This document shows, in pieces, positions 46,948-55,690 of a stretch of DNA of 64,000 bases. The notes beneath the pieces were generated by a model. It had not been told where the DNA came from, did not search any database, and was given only the letters and a program-made list of their open reading frames with translations. The stretch is from Hwanghaeella grinnelliae (GTDB lineage Bacteria > Pseudomonadota > Alphaproteobacteria > UBA8366 > Aestuariispiraceae). Within the stretch, counting starts at the first letter, position 1. Each line of letters starts with the position of its first letter. The translations under genes and the position numbers were made by a program. The stretch covers positions 1,116,001 through 1,180,000 of the forward strand of contig NZ_SADE01000001.1 in NCBI RefSeq assembly GCF_004005845.1. The letters are read 5' to 3'.

Positions 46948-48288
46948 GTGTTCGATAAGGTTCTGATCGCCAACCGGGGGGAAATCGCGCTGCGGATCCA
47001 CCGGGCTTGCAAGGAAATGGGCATCCAGACGGTGGCGATCCATTCGACCGCCGATAGCGATGCGATGCATGTGCGACTGGCGGATGAAGCCGTTTGCATC
47101 GGCCCGCCGGCGCCCAAGGACAGTTATCTCAACATGGCCGCGATCCTCTCGGCGGCGAATATCACCGGCGCGGATGCGGTTCATCCGGGCGTCGGGTTCC
47201 TGGCCGAAAACGCGGATTTCGCGGAAATGGTCGAAGAACATGGCCATGTGTTCATCGGGCCTACGCCCGAACATATCCGCATCATGGGCGATAAGATTGC
47301 CGCCAAGGAAAAAGCGCGGGAGATCGGCATTCCGGTCGTGCCCGGTTCCGACGGCGGGATCGAAACGGACGCGGAAGCGATTGCCGTCGCCAAGGAAGTC
47401 GGCTTCCCCCTGATCGTGAAGGCGGCCGCCGGTGGCGGTGGGCGCGGCATGAAGGTGGCCGAAAGCATGGACCGCCTGCCGGAAGCGCTGTCGCTGTGCC
47501 GGTCCGAGGCAAAGGCGGCCTTCGGGGACGACGCCGTCTATCTGGAACGGTATTTGGGGCATCCGCGCCATATCGAGGTTCAGATCCTGGCCGACGGGCA
47601 GGGGAACTGCATTCATTTGGGCGAACGCGATTGTTCCCTGCAGCGCCGGCACCAGAAGGTCGTGGAGGAAGCGCCGAGCCCCGCGCTAAACGAGGAAGAA
47701 CGGAACAGGATCGGCAAGACCGTCACCGACGCCTTGGCGAAAATGAACTACCGAAGCGCCGGAACCGTCGAGTTCCTGTACGAGGATGGCGAGTTCTTCT
47801 TCATCGAGATGAATACCCGCCTGCAGGTGGAACACCCGATCAGCGAGATGATTTGCGGCATCGATCTGGTGCGCGAGCAGATCCGCGTCGCGACCGGGGC
47901 AGCCCTGCCGATCACGCAGGAAGACATCAAATTCAATGGCCATGCCATCGAATGCCGCATCACTGCCGAGGATCCGGATACCTTCGCACCGTCACCGGGG
48001 CGGATCACGGACTACCATGCTCCGGGTGGGCTCGGCGTTCGCGTCGATTCCCACCTCTATTCGGGCTATTCCATCCCACCGTATTATGACAGCTTGGTTT
48101 CAAAACTGATCGTGCATGGGAATACGCGTAACGAATGCCTGATGCGGCTGCGGCGCGCGCTAGAAGAATACGTTATTGGGGGAATTAAGACGACGATCCC
48201 CTTGCATGAACGTATCATTATAGAGCAAGCTTTCATTAACGGCGACTACGACATCCACTGGCTGGAACGCTGGATGGGTCTCAAATAG
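46948..48288 (+). CDS. accC: acetyl-CoA carboxylase biotin carboxylase subunit
   Basis: The 446-residue enzyme starts with GTG and has the [16 protein letters not shown] opening, the ATP-grasp glycine loop [12 protein letters not shown], and the catalytic [14 protein letters not shown] segment, ending with [17 protein letters not shown]. It carboxylates biotin on AccB in the first step of fatty acid synthesis. It lies 49 bases after accB. Its length and motifs are standard. Confidence 0.97.
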   Translation: MFDKVLIANRGEIALRIHRACKEMGIQTVAIHSTADSDAMHVRLADEAVCIGPPAPKDSYLNMAAILSAANITGADAVHPGVGFLAENADFAEMVEEHGHVFIGPTPEHIRIMGDKIAAKEKAREIGIPVVPGSDGGIETDAEAIAVAKEVGFPLIVKAAAGGGGRGMKVAESMDRLPEALSLCRSEAKAAFGDDAVYLERYLGHPRHIEVQILADGQGNCIHLGERDCSLQRRHQKVVEEAPSPALNEEERNRIGKTVTDALAKMNYRSAGTVEFLYEDGEFFFIEMNTRLQVEHPISEMICGIDLVREQIRVATGAALPITQEDIKFNGHAIECRITAEDPDTFAPSPGRITDYHAPGGLGVRVDSHLYSGYSIPPYYDSLVSKLIVHGNTRNECLMRLRRALEEYVIGGIKTTIPLHERIIIEQAFINGDYDIHWLERWMGLK

Positions 48289-48326
48289 GGGGCGTTCCGT
48301 TCTTCGGCATCGGGCCGGGGGAAGGA

Positions 48327-49013
48327 ATGACCGATAACTGTGGCGCCGATGAACAAAGGGACGCCATGGAACCGCTGGATCTAACACCGGATATGTTACT
48401 GCGTGCCTATGCCATTGGGGTATTCCCAATGGCCGAGGACCGAGACGATCCGGATCTGTTCTGGATCGATCCGCGGATGCGCGGCGTTATGCCATTCGAG
48501 CGGTTCCACGTGCCGCGGCGGTTGGCCAAGACCGTGCGGCAGGGGCGGTACCACGTCACCTTCGACCACGCCTTCGAGGAAGTCATGGAAGGCTGTGCGG
48601 AGATGACGTCACGCCGGCCGCGGACTTGGATCAACGACAAGATCTTGACCCTCTACACATCGCTCCATCGCATGGACCAAGCTCATTCGGTTGAGGTTTG
48701 GGAGAAGGGCGAATTGGTCGGCGGGCTGTATGGGGTGTCGCTCGGTGGCGCATTCTTCGGCGAAAGTATGTTCAGCCGTGCCCGCGACGCCAGCAAGGTG
48801 GGGCTCGTCCATCTGGTCGCGCGCCTGACCCGCGCCGGCTACACCTTGTTGGACAGTCAGTTCGTGACCCGGCATCTGGAAAATTTCGGCGCCATCGAAT
48901 TGCCGCGCGCCGAATACAGGACCCTGTTGTCCGAGGCGATCGTGCAGGACACTGACTTCCACAGCGATTATCGCGACGGGGAAGTGTTGGAATACCTCCG
49001 CAGTTTAACCTGA
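48327..49013 (+). CDS. aat: leucyl/phenylalanyl-tRNA-protein transferase
   Basis: The 228-residue protein has the family motifs [52 protein letters not shown] and [16 protein letters not shown]. It adds Leu or Phe to N-terminal Arg/Lys, marking proteins for ClpAP. A GGGGGAAGGA ribosome binding site supports the start. It ends the conserved block starting at NDUFA12. Confidence 0.96.
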   Translation: MTDNCGADEQRDAMEPLDLTPDMLLRAYAIGVFPMAEDRDDPDLFWIDPRMRGVMPFERFHVPRRLAKTVRQGRYHVTFDHAFEEVMEGCAEMTSRRPRTWINDKILTLYTSLHRMDQAHSVEVWEKGELVGGLYGVSLGGAFFGESMFSRARDASKVGLVHLVARLTRAGYTLLDSQFVTRHLENFGAIELPRAEYRTLLSEAIVQDTDFHSDYRDGEVLEYLRSLT

Positions 49014-49054
49014 AACCCCGTTTGGCTTCCCGTTCGGCTTCATTCGGGCCCGAC

Positions 49055-49687
49055 CTAGCGCTGTCCGCTATTCGCTGCCGCATTCGCGGTCAGGTCCGAA
49101 ACAGCTTTTGCGCTTCCGGCGACGGTGGAGGGCGGATCGTCGCGGCCGTGATCCTTTTTGAGCAGCGGAAGCCACTCATCCATGCGTTCCTTCAGCGTAT
49201 AGTTCTTCTTCTTGAAGACAGACCAGCCGACGCTGGAATGGACGGCACCGAAGATCAACTTCCGTTCCTTGACCTTTGACGTCGTCATTCCCGCCAGGAA
49301 CATGGTGTCCGCGAAGACCCAATCCTGCCGGCGCGCCTTTGTCCGAAAATCCGTCCACCCCATGTAGAGATAGTCGTGAAGGATGCTCGCTTCCAAATGC
49401 GGTCCGATGGGGCCGATCAGGGACCACAGCAGTTTCGGAACCGACGACAAGTCGGTGAACATTCCGCGGGGCGCCTTGATCGTAAGCGGATAGGGCGACC
49501 CGTTCACCGGATGGACCGTCATGCTGGCCCGAAAGTCGGCGGAGAGTTGCCAGAGGGAAGCCGGCGTCTTGTCGACATGTATGTTGGCATGCCTGATGAA
49601 CTTCAGTTCATCCAGATAGGTAAAGTCGGTGATCTCTTTGAAATCATCCGCAGGAAACGGGTCCGGACCCGGATTCCACCCTGCCAT
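49055..49687 (-). CDS. DUF1353-type protein
   Basis: The 210-residue protein has the DUF1353 core PRGMFTDLSSVPKLLWSLIGPIGPHLEASILHDYLY. In this family the core is found in phage-like and chromosomal settings, with unknown function. Here it is in a chromosomal context without other phage genes. It converges on aat. The ATG at 49687 follows a GGGGGAG ribosome binding site. Confidence 0.75.
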   Translation of the reverse strand: MAGWNPGPDPFPADDFKEITDFTYLDELKFIRHANIHVDKTPASLWQLSADFRASMTVHPVNGSPYPLTIKAPRGMFTDLSSVPKLLWSLIGPIGPHLEASILHDYLYMGWTDFRTKARRQDWVFADTMFLAGMTTSKVKERKLIFGAVHSSVGWSVFKKKNYTLKERMDEWLPLLKKDHGRDDPPSTVAGSAKAVSDLTANAAANSGQR

Positions 49688-49892
49688 GACGCTCCCCCTT
49701 TGCAATCATTGGCGCGGTTGTTCGCGTGTTTGGTCATCTATCCAAAACTAAATCATAGACTGTATTGCCGAGTCGATATCGACGAACGACCCCCGTCTCG
49801 GGTGCTCGGCGGCTGAGTTTGGATGGTAGATTAAGGGTTAACGATTAAGATATTGATTTTTAATTTAAAAATAACATACCTAAATTTTCGGT

Positions 49893-51017
49893 TCAGGCCT
49901 TGCCATGCCGATTTTGCAACACGCGGATGCGCCCCATCATATCTGTCCAATCCACATAGCAGCCGCGCAGGTGCCGAGCGCCGGTGTTGGGATCGAACTT
50001 GGTTCGGCCGTGAAGCGTCCGCCGATTGTTGAAGGCGAAGACATCGCCCGGGCGGCTTTTCAACTCGAACCGGTAATGCGGGTCATAGGTGAGGGCCAGG
50101 AAGGCGCGGTAGGCCCGGTAATAGGCAATGGACTCTTCCGGATCCATGTCGAACACATCCGTCAGATGCCGGTTCCAATTGACCTCCACAGGTTCGCCGC
50201 GGGCGTCTTCCGCCAGGACCGGGCGGCTGAAACGGATGTCCCAATCGTCATCGAAATAGCGGCTGGGGATTTTCACGTCTCGCAGCAGGCGATAGGCATC
50301 CGGGTTTCGGTCGCGCAGGTCCTCGGCCATGCGGATGCCGTCTGCGAAGATCGAAACGCCGCCTTCCGCCTCGTTCCGCAAAGTGTGCAGGAACTGGAAG
50401 CCCGGGGGCGTTTCCTGGTTCGATTGATCGGTATGAAGCGGCAGCGCGTCGGCCGTATAAGCTTGGTTCGTCGGATTGGGTTTTGAGAAAACTTCGAACA
50501 CGGTCCCGAAGTTGGTTTCCCGCAGATGGGCGATACGCCGGCACAGTGTTTCCAGGCTGCCGACAACCGGCGGGGTGTTCTCAACCACGGTCAGTCCCAG
50601 ACAGGTTATATCCTCCAACCAAGCCAACAGGGCGCGGTCGTCCTGCATGATCGCGTCGTGATCATGGCGCGGCAGGCGTTCGCCGAACCTGCCGTCCCAG
50701 CTTTCCGGCACGATCGGGGCGGCGGCGCGGCGGCCTTTCTCCAGAAACTGTTTGCGCAGGAAGTCGCTGTCGAAGCGTGTGACATGACCGTCTTCCCAGG
50801 TCAGCGTCACCGCCTGGCCGTCCTCGACAACGCTGCTGTCAACCAAATGCGGCTCTTCGGGAACGGACAGAAGGTCGAAGACCCGCTCGCCGGTTTCCGG
50901 GTGAAATCCCATTGGGTCGTGATCGCGCAGCCATATCAGGGCATGCCGGGACGGGGGCGCGTCGGCCCAGTCGACGGTCAGGAAAAGAGCATCATGATTC
51001 AAGGCGGATATGGACAC
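49893..51017 (-). CDS. gamma-butyrobetaine dioxygenase-type Fe(II)/2-oxoglutarate oxygenase
   Basis: The 374-residue protein has an N-terminal DUF971-like zinc-binding domain (LIWLRDHDPMGFHPETGER) and a C-terminal TauD/TfdA fold with HTD iron ligands (PLHTDQSN) and the distal histidine in FAFNNRRTLHGRTKF. This is the layout of gamma-butyrobetaine and trimethyllysine hydroxylases, so carnitine or quaternary amine metabolism is likely. The GTG start at 51017 follows GGGAGG at good spacing. AT-rich gaps flank the gene. Confidence 0.85.
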   Translation of the reverse strand: MSISALNHDALFLTVDWADAPPSRHALIWLRDHDPMGFHPETGERVFDLLSVPEEPHLVDSSVVEDGQAVTLTWEDGHVTRFDSDFLRKQFLEKGRRAAAPIVPESWDGRFGERLPRHDHDAIMQDDRALLAWLEDITCLGLTVVENTPPVVGSLETLCRRIAHLRETNFGTVFEVFSKPNPTNQAYTADALPLHTDQSNQETPPGFQFLHTLRNEAEGGVSIFADGIRMAEDLRDRNPDAYRLLRDVKIPSRYFDDDWDIRFSRPVLAEDARGEPVEVNWNRHLTDVFDMDPEESIAYYRAYRAFLALTYDPHYRFELKSRPGDVFAFNNRRTLHGRTKFDPNTGARHLRGCYVDWTDMMGRIRVLQNRHGKA

Positions 51018-51443
51018 GCACAGGCCTCCCAAGCAGCCGGCTGGTTGAGCGAATTCGACCGGGTCGCCCGGCCACTCAAGGGAGGATGTTGCGGCGCACC
51101 ATCAAATGCCATCGAAAAAAATGGACCCTGCCGGTGAACGAATTGAAACCTCGCTCTCAATGGAGGGAATTAATTTTTCAGGTTTGGATGACTATATAAG
51201 GCGCTGATTAATATATTAAATTTAATGAATTCGTGAGCGATGATGACGGCGATTTATGGCCCGCATGTCGGGTGATCGCGACTGTGGGGATATGCCGGTC
51301 GTCTCATTTTTCGAGAATTGATGGAATGCCGCTGCTGGGCCGGCTTGTTGAGGGATATTCGTTCGGCCGGACCAAGACGGTAACGCCCATACCGTCTTTG
51401 ACGGCGGGGGCGTTCCGTTTGGTCTCAACCTGCCAAAGCGGGA
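51018..51443. other. AT-rich gap with no supportable gene
   Basis: The 426-base gap includes an AT-rich patch at about 51165-51235 (TTAATATATTAAATTTAATG) that may be a promoter for the dioxygenase gene. A plus-strand frame from 51233 lacks a ribosome binding site and overlaps the small membrane protein. I see no RNA gene. Confidence 0.45.
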
Positions 51444-51794
51444 TCAGAACGTCGCTGAAATTTCTCGGACGCAGGCATTGGCGACGCTATTGCTGGCTTC
51501 GGTCGCACCCGGCATCGTCGCCCAACCGGCTTCGATCAGGATATCCCGGCGCTGATAGGTGCTTGCACCCTTCAGTTCGGCGATTGTCGTCCCGGAATTC
51601 GGATCGTGCTGGTATTGGTCGAGGCAGATCGGCACCAAGGCGGCAACGACTTCGAGCTGCGCTTGTTCGGATGCGAGTTTCTCGGCGGTGCTACCGGTGA
51701 CCCAGCCGCCCCAGGAAAATCCAACATAGGCAAGTACGGCGGCGCCAGCGGCGGCGCCCATCAGTCCAGGTTTCAGCCATTCAGGCAAATTCAT
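51444..51794 (-). CDS. small membrane-anchored protein of unknown function
   Basis: The 116-residue protein has one membrane helix (about 8-32) with the GWVTGSTAEKLA end and a soluble, cysteine-containing tail (VPICLDQY ... NACVREI). This pattern of a short anchored protein with two cysteines is common in Rhodospirillales and Rhizobiales. Its function is unknown. AT-rich DNA flanks its upstream side (about 51825-51905). Confidence 0.65.
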   Translation of the reverse strand: MNLPEWLKPGLMGAAAGAAVLAYVGFSWGGWVTGSTAEKLASEQAQLEVVAALVPICLDQYQHDPNSGTTIAELKGASTYQRRDILIEAGWATMPGATEASNSVANACVREISATF

Positions 51795-51994
51795 AAATCT
51801 CTCCCATAGGGGAAGAAGAATCTCTTCCCGCTCAATTATGGAGATTTAGCTGGAAGAAAACAAACTAAATTATTGATTTATTTATATTTTTTTATTTCAT
51901 AAATTATGATCCATCCGGAATCTGCGCATCGCGTTGTTTTCGTTGTTCAATATGCCCGATCCCAATCGCCGATCTGCGTACCGCGAAACAATCT

Positions 51995-52573
51995 TCAGTC
52001 CAATTGCCGGCGCATGATCGGGCGGGTTTCCGACCGGCGCGCGACTTCCTGGAAACCGGCATTCCGGAAGCTGCCGGCGAAACCGGTCCAGGCATAGGCC
52101 GTCGGGTAAGGCTTTTTCACCGGGTCTATGGGATAGCCCTCGACCATATTGCCGCCTTGCGACCGCACGAAATCGTCGGCCGCTTCCAACAGGCGTTGGG
52201 CCAGTCCGTCGCCGCGATAACACTTCTTGATGAAAAAGCAGGAGACGGACCAGACCGGTCGTTCATCGACGGGCGAAAGAACCTTTGAGGCGCCGAGGCG
52301 GATGAAGACATCGCGCGGCGCGATTGAACACCAGGCGACGGGGTCGGCACCGTCATAGGCGATCAAGCCGGGTGGTGGGCCTGTTTCAAAAGCTTTTCGA
52401 ATATCCGTCTTGGCCGTGTCGCCCTTGTTGGCTTTCATCTGTTTGGCGGTGTAGCGCCAAGCCATGCACCAACATCCGCCGACAGCACCCTTGGGGCCCA
52501 TCAGGCGTTCGAAATCCGGCCACCGGTCCGGCGTTGCCGGGTGTATTGCGATGGCGGAGTCGCTATGCCCCAT
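51995..52573 (-). CDS. GNAT-family acetyltransferase-like protein
   Basis: The 192-residue protein has a GNAT core: CWCMAWRYTAKQMKANKG near the start, WSVSCFFIKKCYRGDGLAQRLLEAA with RGDGLA as the acetyl-CoA loop, and the YAWTGFAGSFRNAGFQEVARR end. It starts four bases after the stop of the THI5-like gene upstream, so the two are probably co-transcribed. Acceptor unknown. Confidence 0.8.
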   Translation of the reverse strand: MGHSDSAIAIHPATPDRWPDFERLMGPKGAVGGCWCMAWRYTAKQMKANKGDTAKTDIRKAFETGPPPGLIAYDGADPVAWCSIAPRDVFIRLGASKVLSPVDERPVWSVSCFFIKKCYRGDGLAQRLLEAADDFVRSQGGNMVEGYPIDPVKKPYPTAYAWTGFAGSFRNAGFQEVARRSETRPIMRRQLD

Positions 52574-52577
52574 GCCT

Positions 52578-53465
52578 TCAAACCGCGGGCGGCAGGGCGC
52601 AGACCTGATCATAGGCGAAGCGCTCGGTGATCACACCATTATACGCGAAGATGTCCAAAGTGGCTTCATAGGCTTCCTTGGTGATCTCCACATGCGGGGT
52701 CCAGGTGCCGAGTTGTTGATAGGCCGCGATGCATTTGGCCAGCACATCTTCGTCGATCTTCGGGAAATAGGGTTTCTCCGCTTTGGCGATTTCCGCCGCC
52801 GGGGTGTCGTTCATATAGCGGCGCGTTTTGATGTAGGCGCGGGTGAAGGCCTTTGCCATATCGGTTTCCAGCCAGTCACGCGTGGTCGCCAGGCTGGAGA
52901 ACCCGCACGGGCCGATCTGCTTGCCGACCTGCGCGACCACATGACCGATGCCGTCGGCCTCCAACTGCTGCGGGAAGGGGCCCTGTTGCTGAACATAGGT
53001 GCCTTCGCCGGCCCGGAAGGCGGCGTCGATATCCGCCGCGTTGCCGGGATGGATCGCCTTGATCTTGTCGAAGTCGATACCGGCCTTGTGGCAGGCGTAT
53101 TTGAACATGGCCAGCGGTTGACCGCCGCCGAACAGAACGACTTCCGACCCTTCCAGCTTCTTCCAGGTGAAGTCCGGGTCGGGCTGCCGGCCGGTCAGGA
53201 AGAACCCATCCATTTCATTGACCTGGGCGAAATGGACCGCGGGCGGGGTCTCACCCTTGTTCAAGGGACCGAAGGCCTGGCTTAGGGCCGATTGAACCAC
53301 ATGCGCGCTGCCGTTCTTGAGGGATTCGATCGCCGTGACGCCGGGGGGCGAAACCGACCATTCCGGTTCCAGGCCCTCCGCCTCCAGAAAACCGCCGGAC
53401 ATGGTGGAAATCAGCGGCGAATAGAAAGCGGAAAAGAGTGTGAACTGAATGTTGATCTTGGCCAT
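52578..53465 (-). CDS. ABC-type SsuA/THI5 (NMT1)-like protein without signal peptide
   Basis: The 295-residue protein has the periplasmic-binding fold of SsuA/TauA/THI5: FTLFSAFYSPLISTMSGGFLEAEGLEPEW, then GSAHVVQSALSQAF and the hinge segment. No signal peptide is present from the start at 53465, and no permease or ATPase gene is adjacent. It could be a cytoplasmic enzyme or binding protein rather than an ABC receptor. Downstream is a GNAT gene. Confidence 0.7.
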   Translation of the reverse strand: MAKINIQFTLFSAFYSPLISTMSGGFLEAEGLEPEWSVSPPGVTAIESLKNGSAHVVQSALSQAFGPLNKGETPPAVHFAQVNEMDGFFLTGRQPDPDFTWKKLEGSEVVLFGGGQPLAMFKYACHKAGIDFDKIKAIHPGNAADIDAAFRAGEGTYVQQQGPFPQQLEADGIGHVVAQVGKQIGPCGFSSLATTRDWLETDMAKAFTRAYIKTRRYMNDTPAAEIAKAEKPYFPKIDEDVLAKCIAAYQQLGTWTPHVEITKEAYEATLDIFAYNGVITERFAYDQVCALPPAV

Positions 53466-53552
53466 CGATGATTCTCCCAGGGGCGCATGTGTTCTTGTTG
53501 ATCGCGATGGTAACACGCTACGCGGGGCTGGCGAGTGGCCTTGGCGGCAATG

Positions 53553-53604
53553 CTCTCTTTACGGGGGGCTCTCTTTACGGCGGGGGTTCTCTTTATGGAG
53601 GAGA
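53553..53604. repeat. three imperfect 16-18-base tandem repeats
   Basis: CTCTCTTTACGG(C)GGGG occurs twice and a divergent copy TTCTCTTTATGGAGG follows. The block lies in the gap between the THI5-like gene start and the LysE gene stop. It could be a slippage product or a regulator binding array. No obvious gene crosses it. Confidence 0.7.
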
Positions 53605-53617
53605 CATCCCCGCGACC

Positions 53618-54214
53618 TTATCCCAGAAGGGCGAGGACGACCGATCCAACAAGAAGAATCGCGAAGGTTATATTCGCAATCCGCCCTGCGGTCGGATGCC
53701 GCAACAGGCGCGCAAGCCCGGCGCCGAGGACGAGCCAGGTCGTGTTCACCGCCACGATCACGATCGACAGGACGATCAGTTTCACCGCCGCGTCCCGGAT
53801 CGGCGCGTCGGCAATGACGATGACACTGGTATAGACCGCCCCGATCGCCGCATAGGCTTTGGGATTGGCTATGGCCAGCAGATACCCGCCTGCGAAGGCC
53901 GGGGCGGGACGGTCACCCTTGTCTTCCGACAGGACCGGCGCGGTGGCGATCCGGTAGGCGAGATACAGGATATAGGCCGCCGCCGCGATGGTCAGCACGG
54001 GCATCAGGCCGGGGACAGTGAACAAGACACCGGTGACCCCGGTCGCGATGATCGCCAGGACCGTGGCGGTTCCCAGGCAAATACCGGTGAGATAGGGGAT
54101 GCCGCGGGCGATGCCATAGACCGACCCGGTGGCGGCGGCGCTTAGGGTGGCGGGGCCGGGACTGCCCATCAGGGGCAGGGCGGCAAGCAGCAGGACAAGG
54201 ATGTTTTCGGCCAT
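53618..54214 (-). CDS. LysE/RhtB-family exporter
   Basis: The 198-residue protein has six membrane helices, with the family opening PLMGSPGPATLSAAATGSVYG and ANPKAYAAIGAVY in the middle. LysE/RhtB proteins export amino acids or their analogues. It lies 85 bases downstream of the WYL-type regulator on the same strand, and may be its target. A second LysE gene lies at 59324-59962. Confidence 0.88.
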   Translation of the reverse strand: MAENILVLLLAALPLMGSPGPATLSAAATGSVYGIARGIPYLTGICLGTATVLAIIATGVTGVLFTVPGLMPVLTIAAAAYILYLAYRIATAPVLSEDKGDRPAPAFAGGYLLAIANPKAYAAIGAVYTSVIVIADAPIRDAAVKLIVLSIVIVAVNTTWLVLGAGLARLLRHPTAGRIANITFAILLVGSVVLALLG

Positions 54215-54299
54215 GAACCGGTCTCCGTGGATAGGGCGGCCAGTATGGCAATCCCCGGCGGGGAGCGTCTTGAACGATACTGCGTGACTTGGTGCCTAG

Positions 54300-54995
54300 T
54301 CACGTTGGCGCTTTTTCGGATTGGCGGGCCGCTTCCCAGTTCAGGCGCAATTGACGGGCGTCCGGTCCGAACCCCTCTTCAAGCACGTCCATGCTTTGTA
54401 TCCGGTCGATCCGGAAGTGACGGAAATCCTTCCGCAAACGGCACCAGGCGGCCAAGACCGCGACTTGCACGTAATACACCAGGGCGACCGGCAGGATTGT
54501 CCGTTCGGTGGCATCCCCGGCCTCGTCCAGATAGGCGATGCGCAGCGCCCGGTTTTCGCGCAGCGCCGTGCGCAGGGCGGCCATATCGATCAGGTCGGGG
54601 GGATCGGCGCCCCAGTCGGAAACATTCAGATGGCTGCCCTCGGCTTCCCCGCGGCGGCTTTCGGGCAGGACTTCGGCGATCTTTGCATTGGCCCGCCGGG
54701 CGGCGGTTTGCAGGCCGACATCGCCGGTGCGCGCCAACAAACTCAGGCCGACGACGATCGCCTCCATTTCCTCGACGTCGAACATCAGCGGCGCGAGATC
54801 ATAGCCCCGGCGCATCAGGTAACCGATACCGGCCGCGCCCTCGATCGGGACGCGCATGCCCTGCAGGGTGGCGATATCGCGGTAGACGGTGCGGATATTG
54901 ACTTCCAACTGCTCGGCAAGCGCGGCGGCGGTCATCGGGGCGCGGGCCTGCCGAAGCAATTGGATGATTTCGAATAAGCGATCGGCGCGCCGCAC
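54300..54995 (-). CDS. WYL-domain (YafY-type) transcriptional regulator
   Basis: The protein has an N-terminal winged helix (RRADRLFEIIQLLRQA...MTAAALAEQLEVNIRTVYRDIATL) and a C-terminal WYL domain with ALRIAYLDEAGDATERTILPVALVYY and AWCRLRKDFRHFRIDRI. The start is placed at the GTG at 54995 because GGGAGG lies five bases before it and family members start at RRADRL; an upstream ATG at 55043 is the alternative. A perfect palindrome lies 59 bases upstream, and divergent pyridoxamine-oxidase-type genes follow. It is probably autoregulated. Confidence 0.88.
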   Translation of the reverse strand: MRRADRLFEIIQLLRQARAPMTAAALAEQLEVNIRTVYRDIATLQGMRVPIEGAAGIGYLMRRGYDLAPLMFDVEEMEAIVVGLSLLARTGDVGLQTAARRANAKIAEVLPESRRGEAEGSHLNVSDWGADPPDLIDMAALRTALRENRALRIAYLDEAGDATERTILPVALVYYVQVAVLAAWCRLRKDFRHFRIDRIQSMDVLEEGFGPDARQLRLNWEAARQSEKAPT

Positions 54996-55053
54996 CCGGA
55001 CCTCCCTCTGTTCGTGCCAGGCCGTTGCTGACAGAAAACGCATAACACATCGC

Positions 55054-55075
55054 TACTGACAATAGGGTGTCAGTA
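55054..55075. promoter_or_regulatory. operator-like palindrome between the WYL regulator and PPOX gene
   Basis: TACTGACA-N6-TGTCAGTA is a perfect 8-base inverted repeat. A further CTGACAG half-site is at 55027-55033. The same CTGACA-N6-TGTCAG core recurs at 59242-59259. It is likely the binding site of the adjacent WYL regulator. Confidence 0.7.
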
Positions 55076-55117
55076 TCGGGCGATTATATCCCCCTCCACA
55101 CCAGCATGGAGGACATG

Positions 55118-55690
55118 ATGCCCAGCAGCGCCGACCGCCTTTCCGACGGACAAATTGCCCATATTCGTTCGCAACCGTTGTTTTTCGTCGCGACCGCCGC
55201 GCCGACCGGCAGGGTCAACCTGTCGCCGAAGGGGATGGATACGCTGCGCGTGTTGACGCCGAACCGGATCGTCTGGCTAAGCCTTTCGGGAAGCGGCAAC
55301 GAAACCGCGGCGCATTTGCTGGAAGACAGCCGGATGACGCTGATGTTCTGCGCCTTTGAAGGCAAGGCAGGCATCCTTCGCGCCTACGGCACCGCGCGGG
55401 CTGTCTATCCGGGTGGTCGGGATTGGCCGAACTTGTCCGGCCTATTTCCGGACATGGCGGGAACACGGCAGATCTTCGATCTCACCGTCGATCTCGTTCA
55501 GACCTCCTGTGGTACCGGGGTTCCCGTCATGCGGTTCGAGCGTCAGCGCGGTCCCGATGAACTTCTGCCGTTTTACGATGCGTTGGGGGCCGACGGTGTG
55601 CGGGCCTATTGGGGGCGGAAAAACGCGGTCAGCCTGGATGGACGTCCCACCGGGATTTCCACCAACCTCCGTTCGGATGAAAGGATATGA
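55118..55690 (+). CDS. pyridoxamine 5'-phosphate oxidase-family FMN protein
   Basis: The 190-residue protein has a split-barrel FMN-binding fold: FFVATAAPTGRVNLSPKGMDTL, then IVWLSLSGSGNETAAHL and FCAFEGKAGILRAYGTA. Such proteins are FMN or haem/F420 split-barrel oxidoreductases, and true PdxH activity is unlikely. The start at 55118 follows GGAGG; ATGs just upstream are possible. It overlaps the next gene by four bases (ATGA). Confidence 0.85.
   Translation: MPSSADRLSDGQIAHIRSQPLFFVATAAPTGRVNLSPKGMDTLRVLTPNRIVWLSLSGSGNETAAHLLEDSRMTLMFCAFEGKAGILRAYGTARAVYPGGRDWPNLSGLFPDMAGTRQIFDLTVDLVQTSCGTGVPVMRFERQRGPDELLPFYDALGADGVRAYWGRKNAVSLDGRPTGISTNLRSDERI

Noticed and set aside
49055-49687. Prophage remnant suggested by the DUF1353 protein
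   Set aside because: No integrase, tail, lysis or other phage gene is near, and no attachment-site repeat is visible.
51233-51700. Plus-strand frame in the AT-rich gap
   Set aside because: No ribosome binding site and it runs antisense through the small anchored protein, which has a convincing membrane helix and family look.
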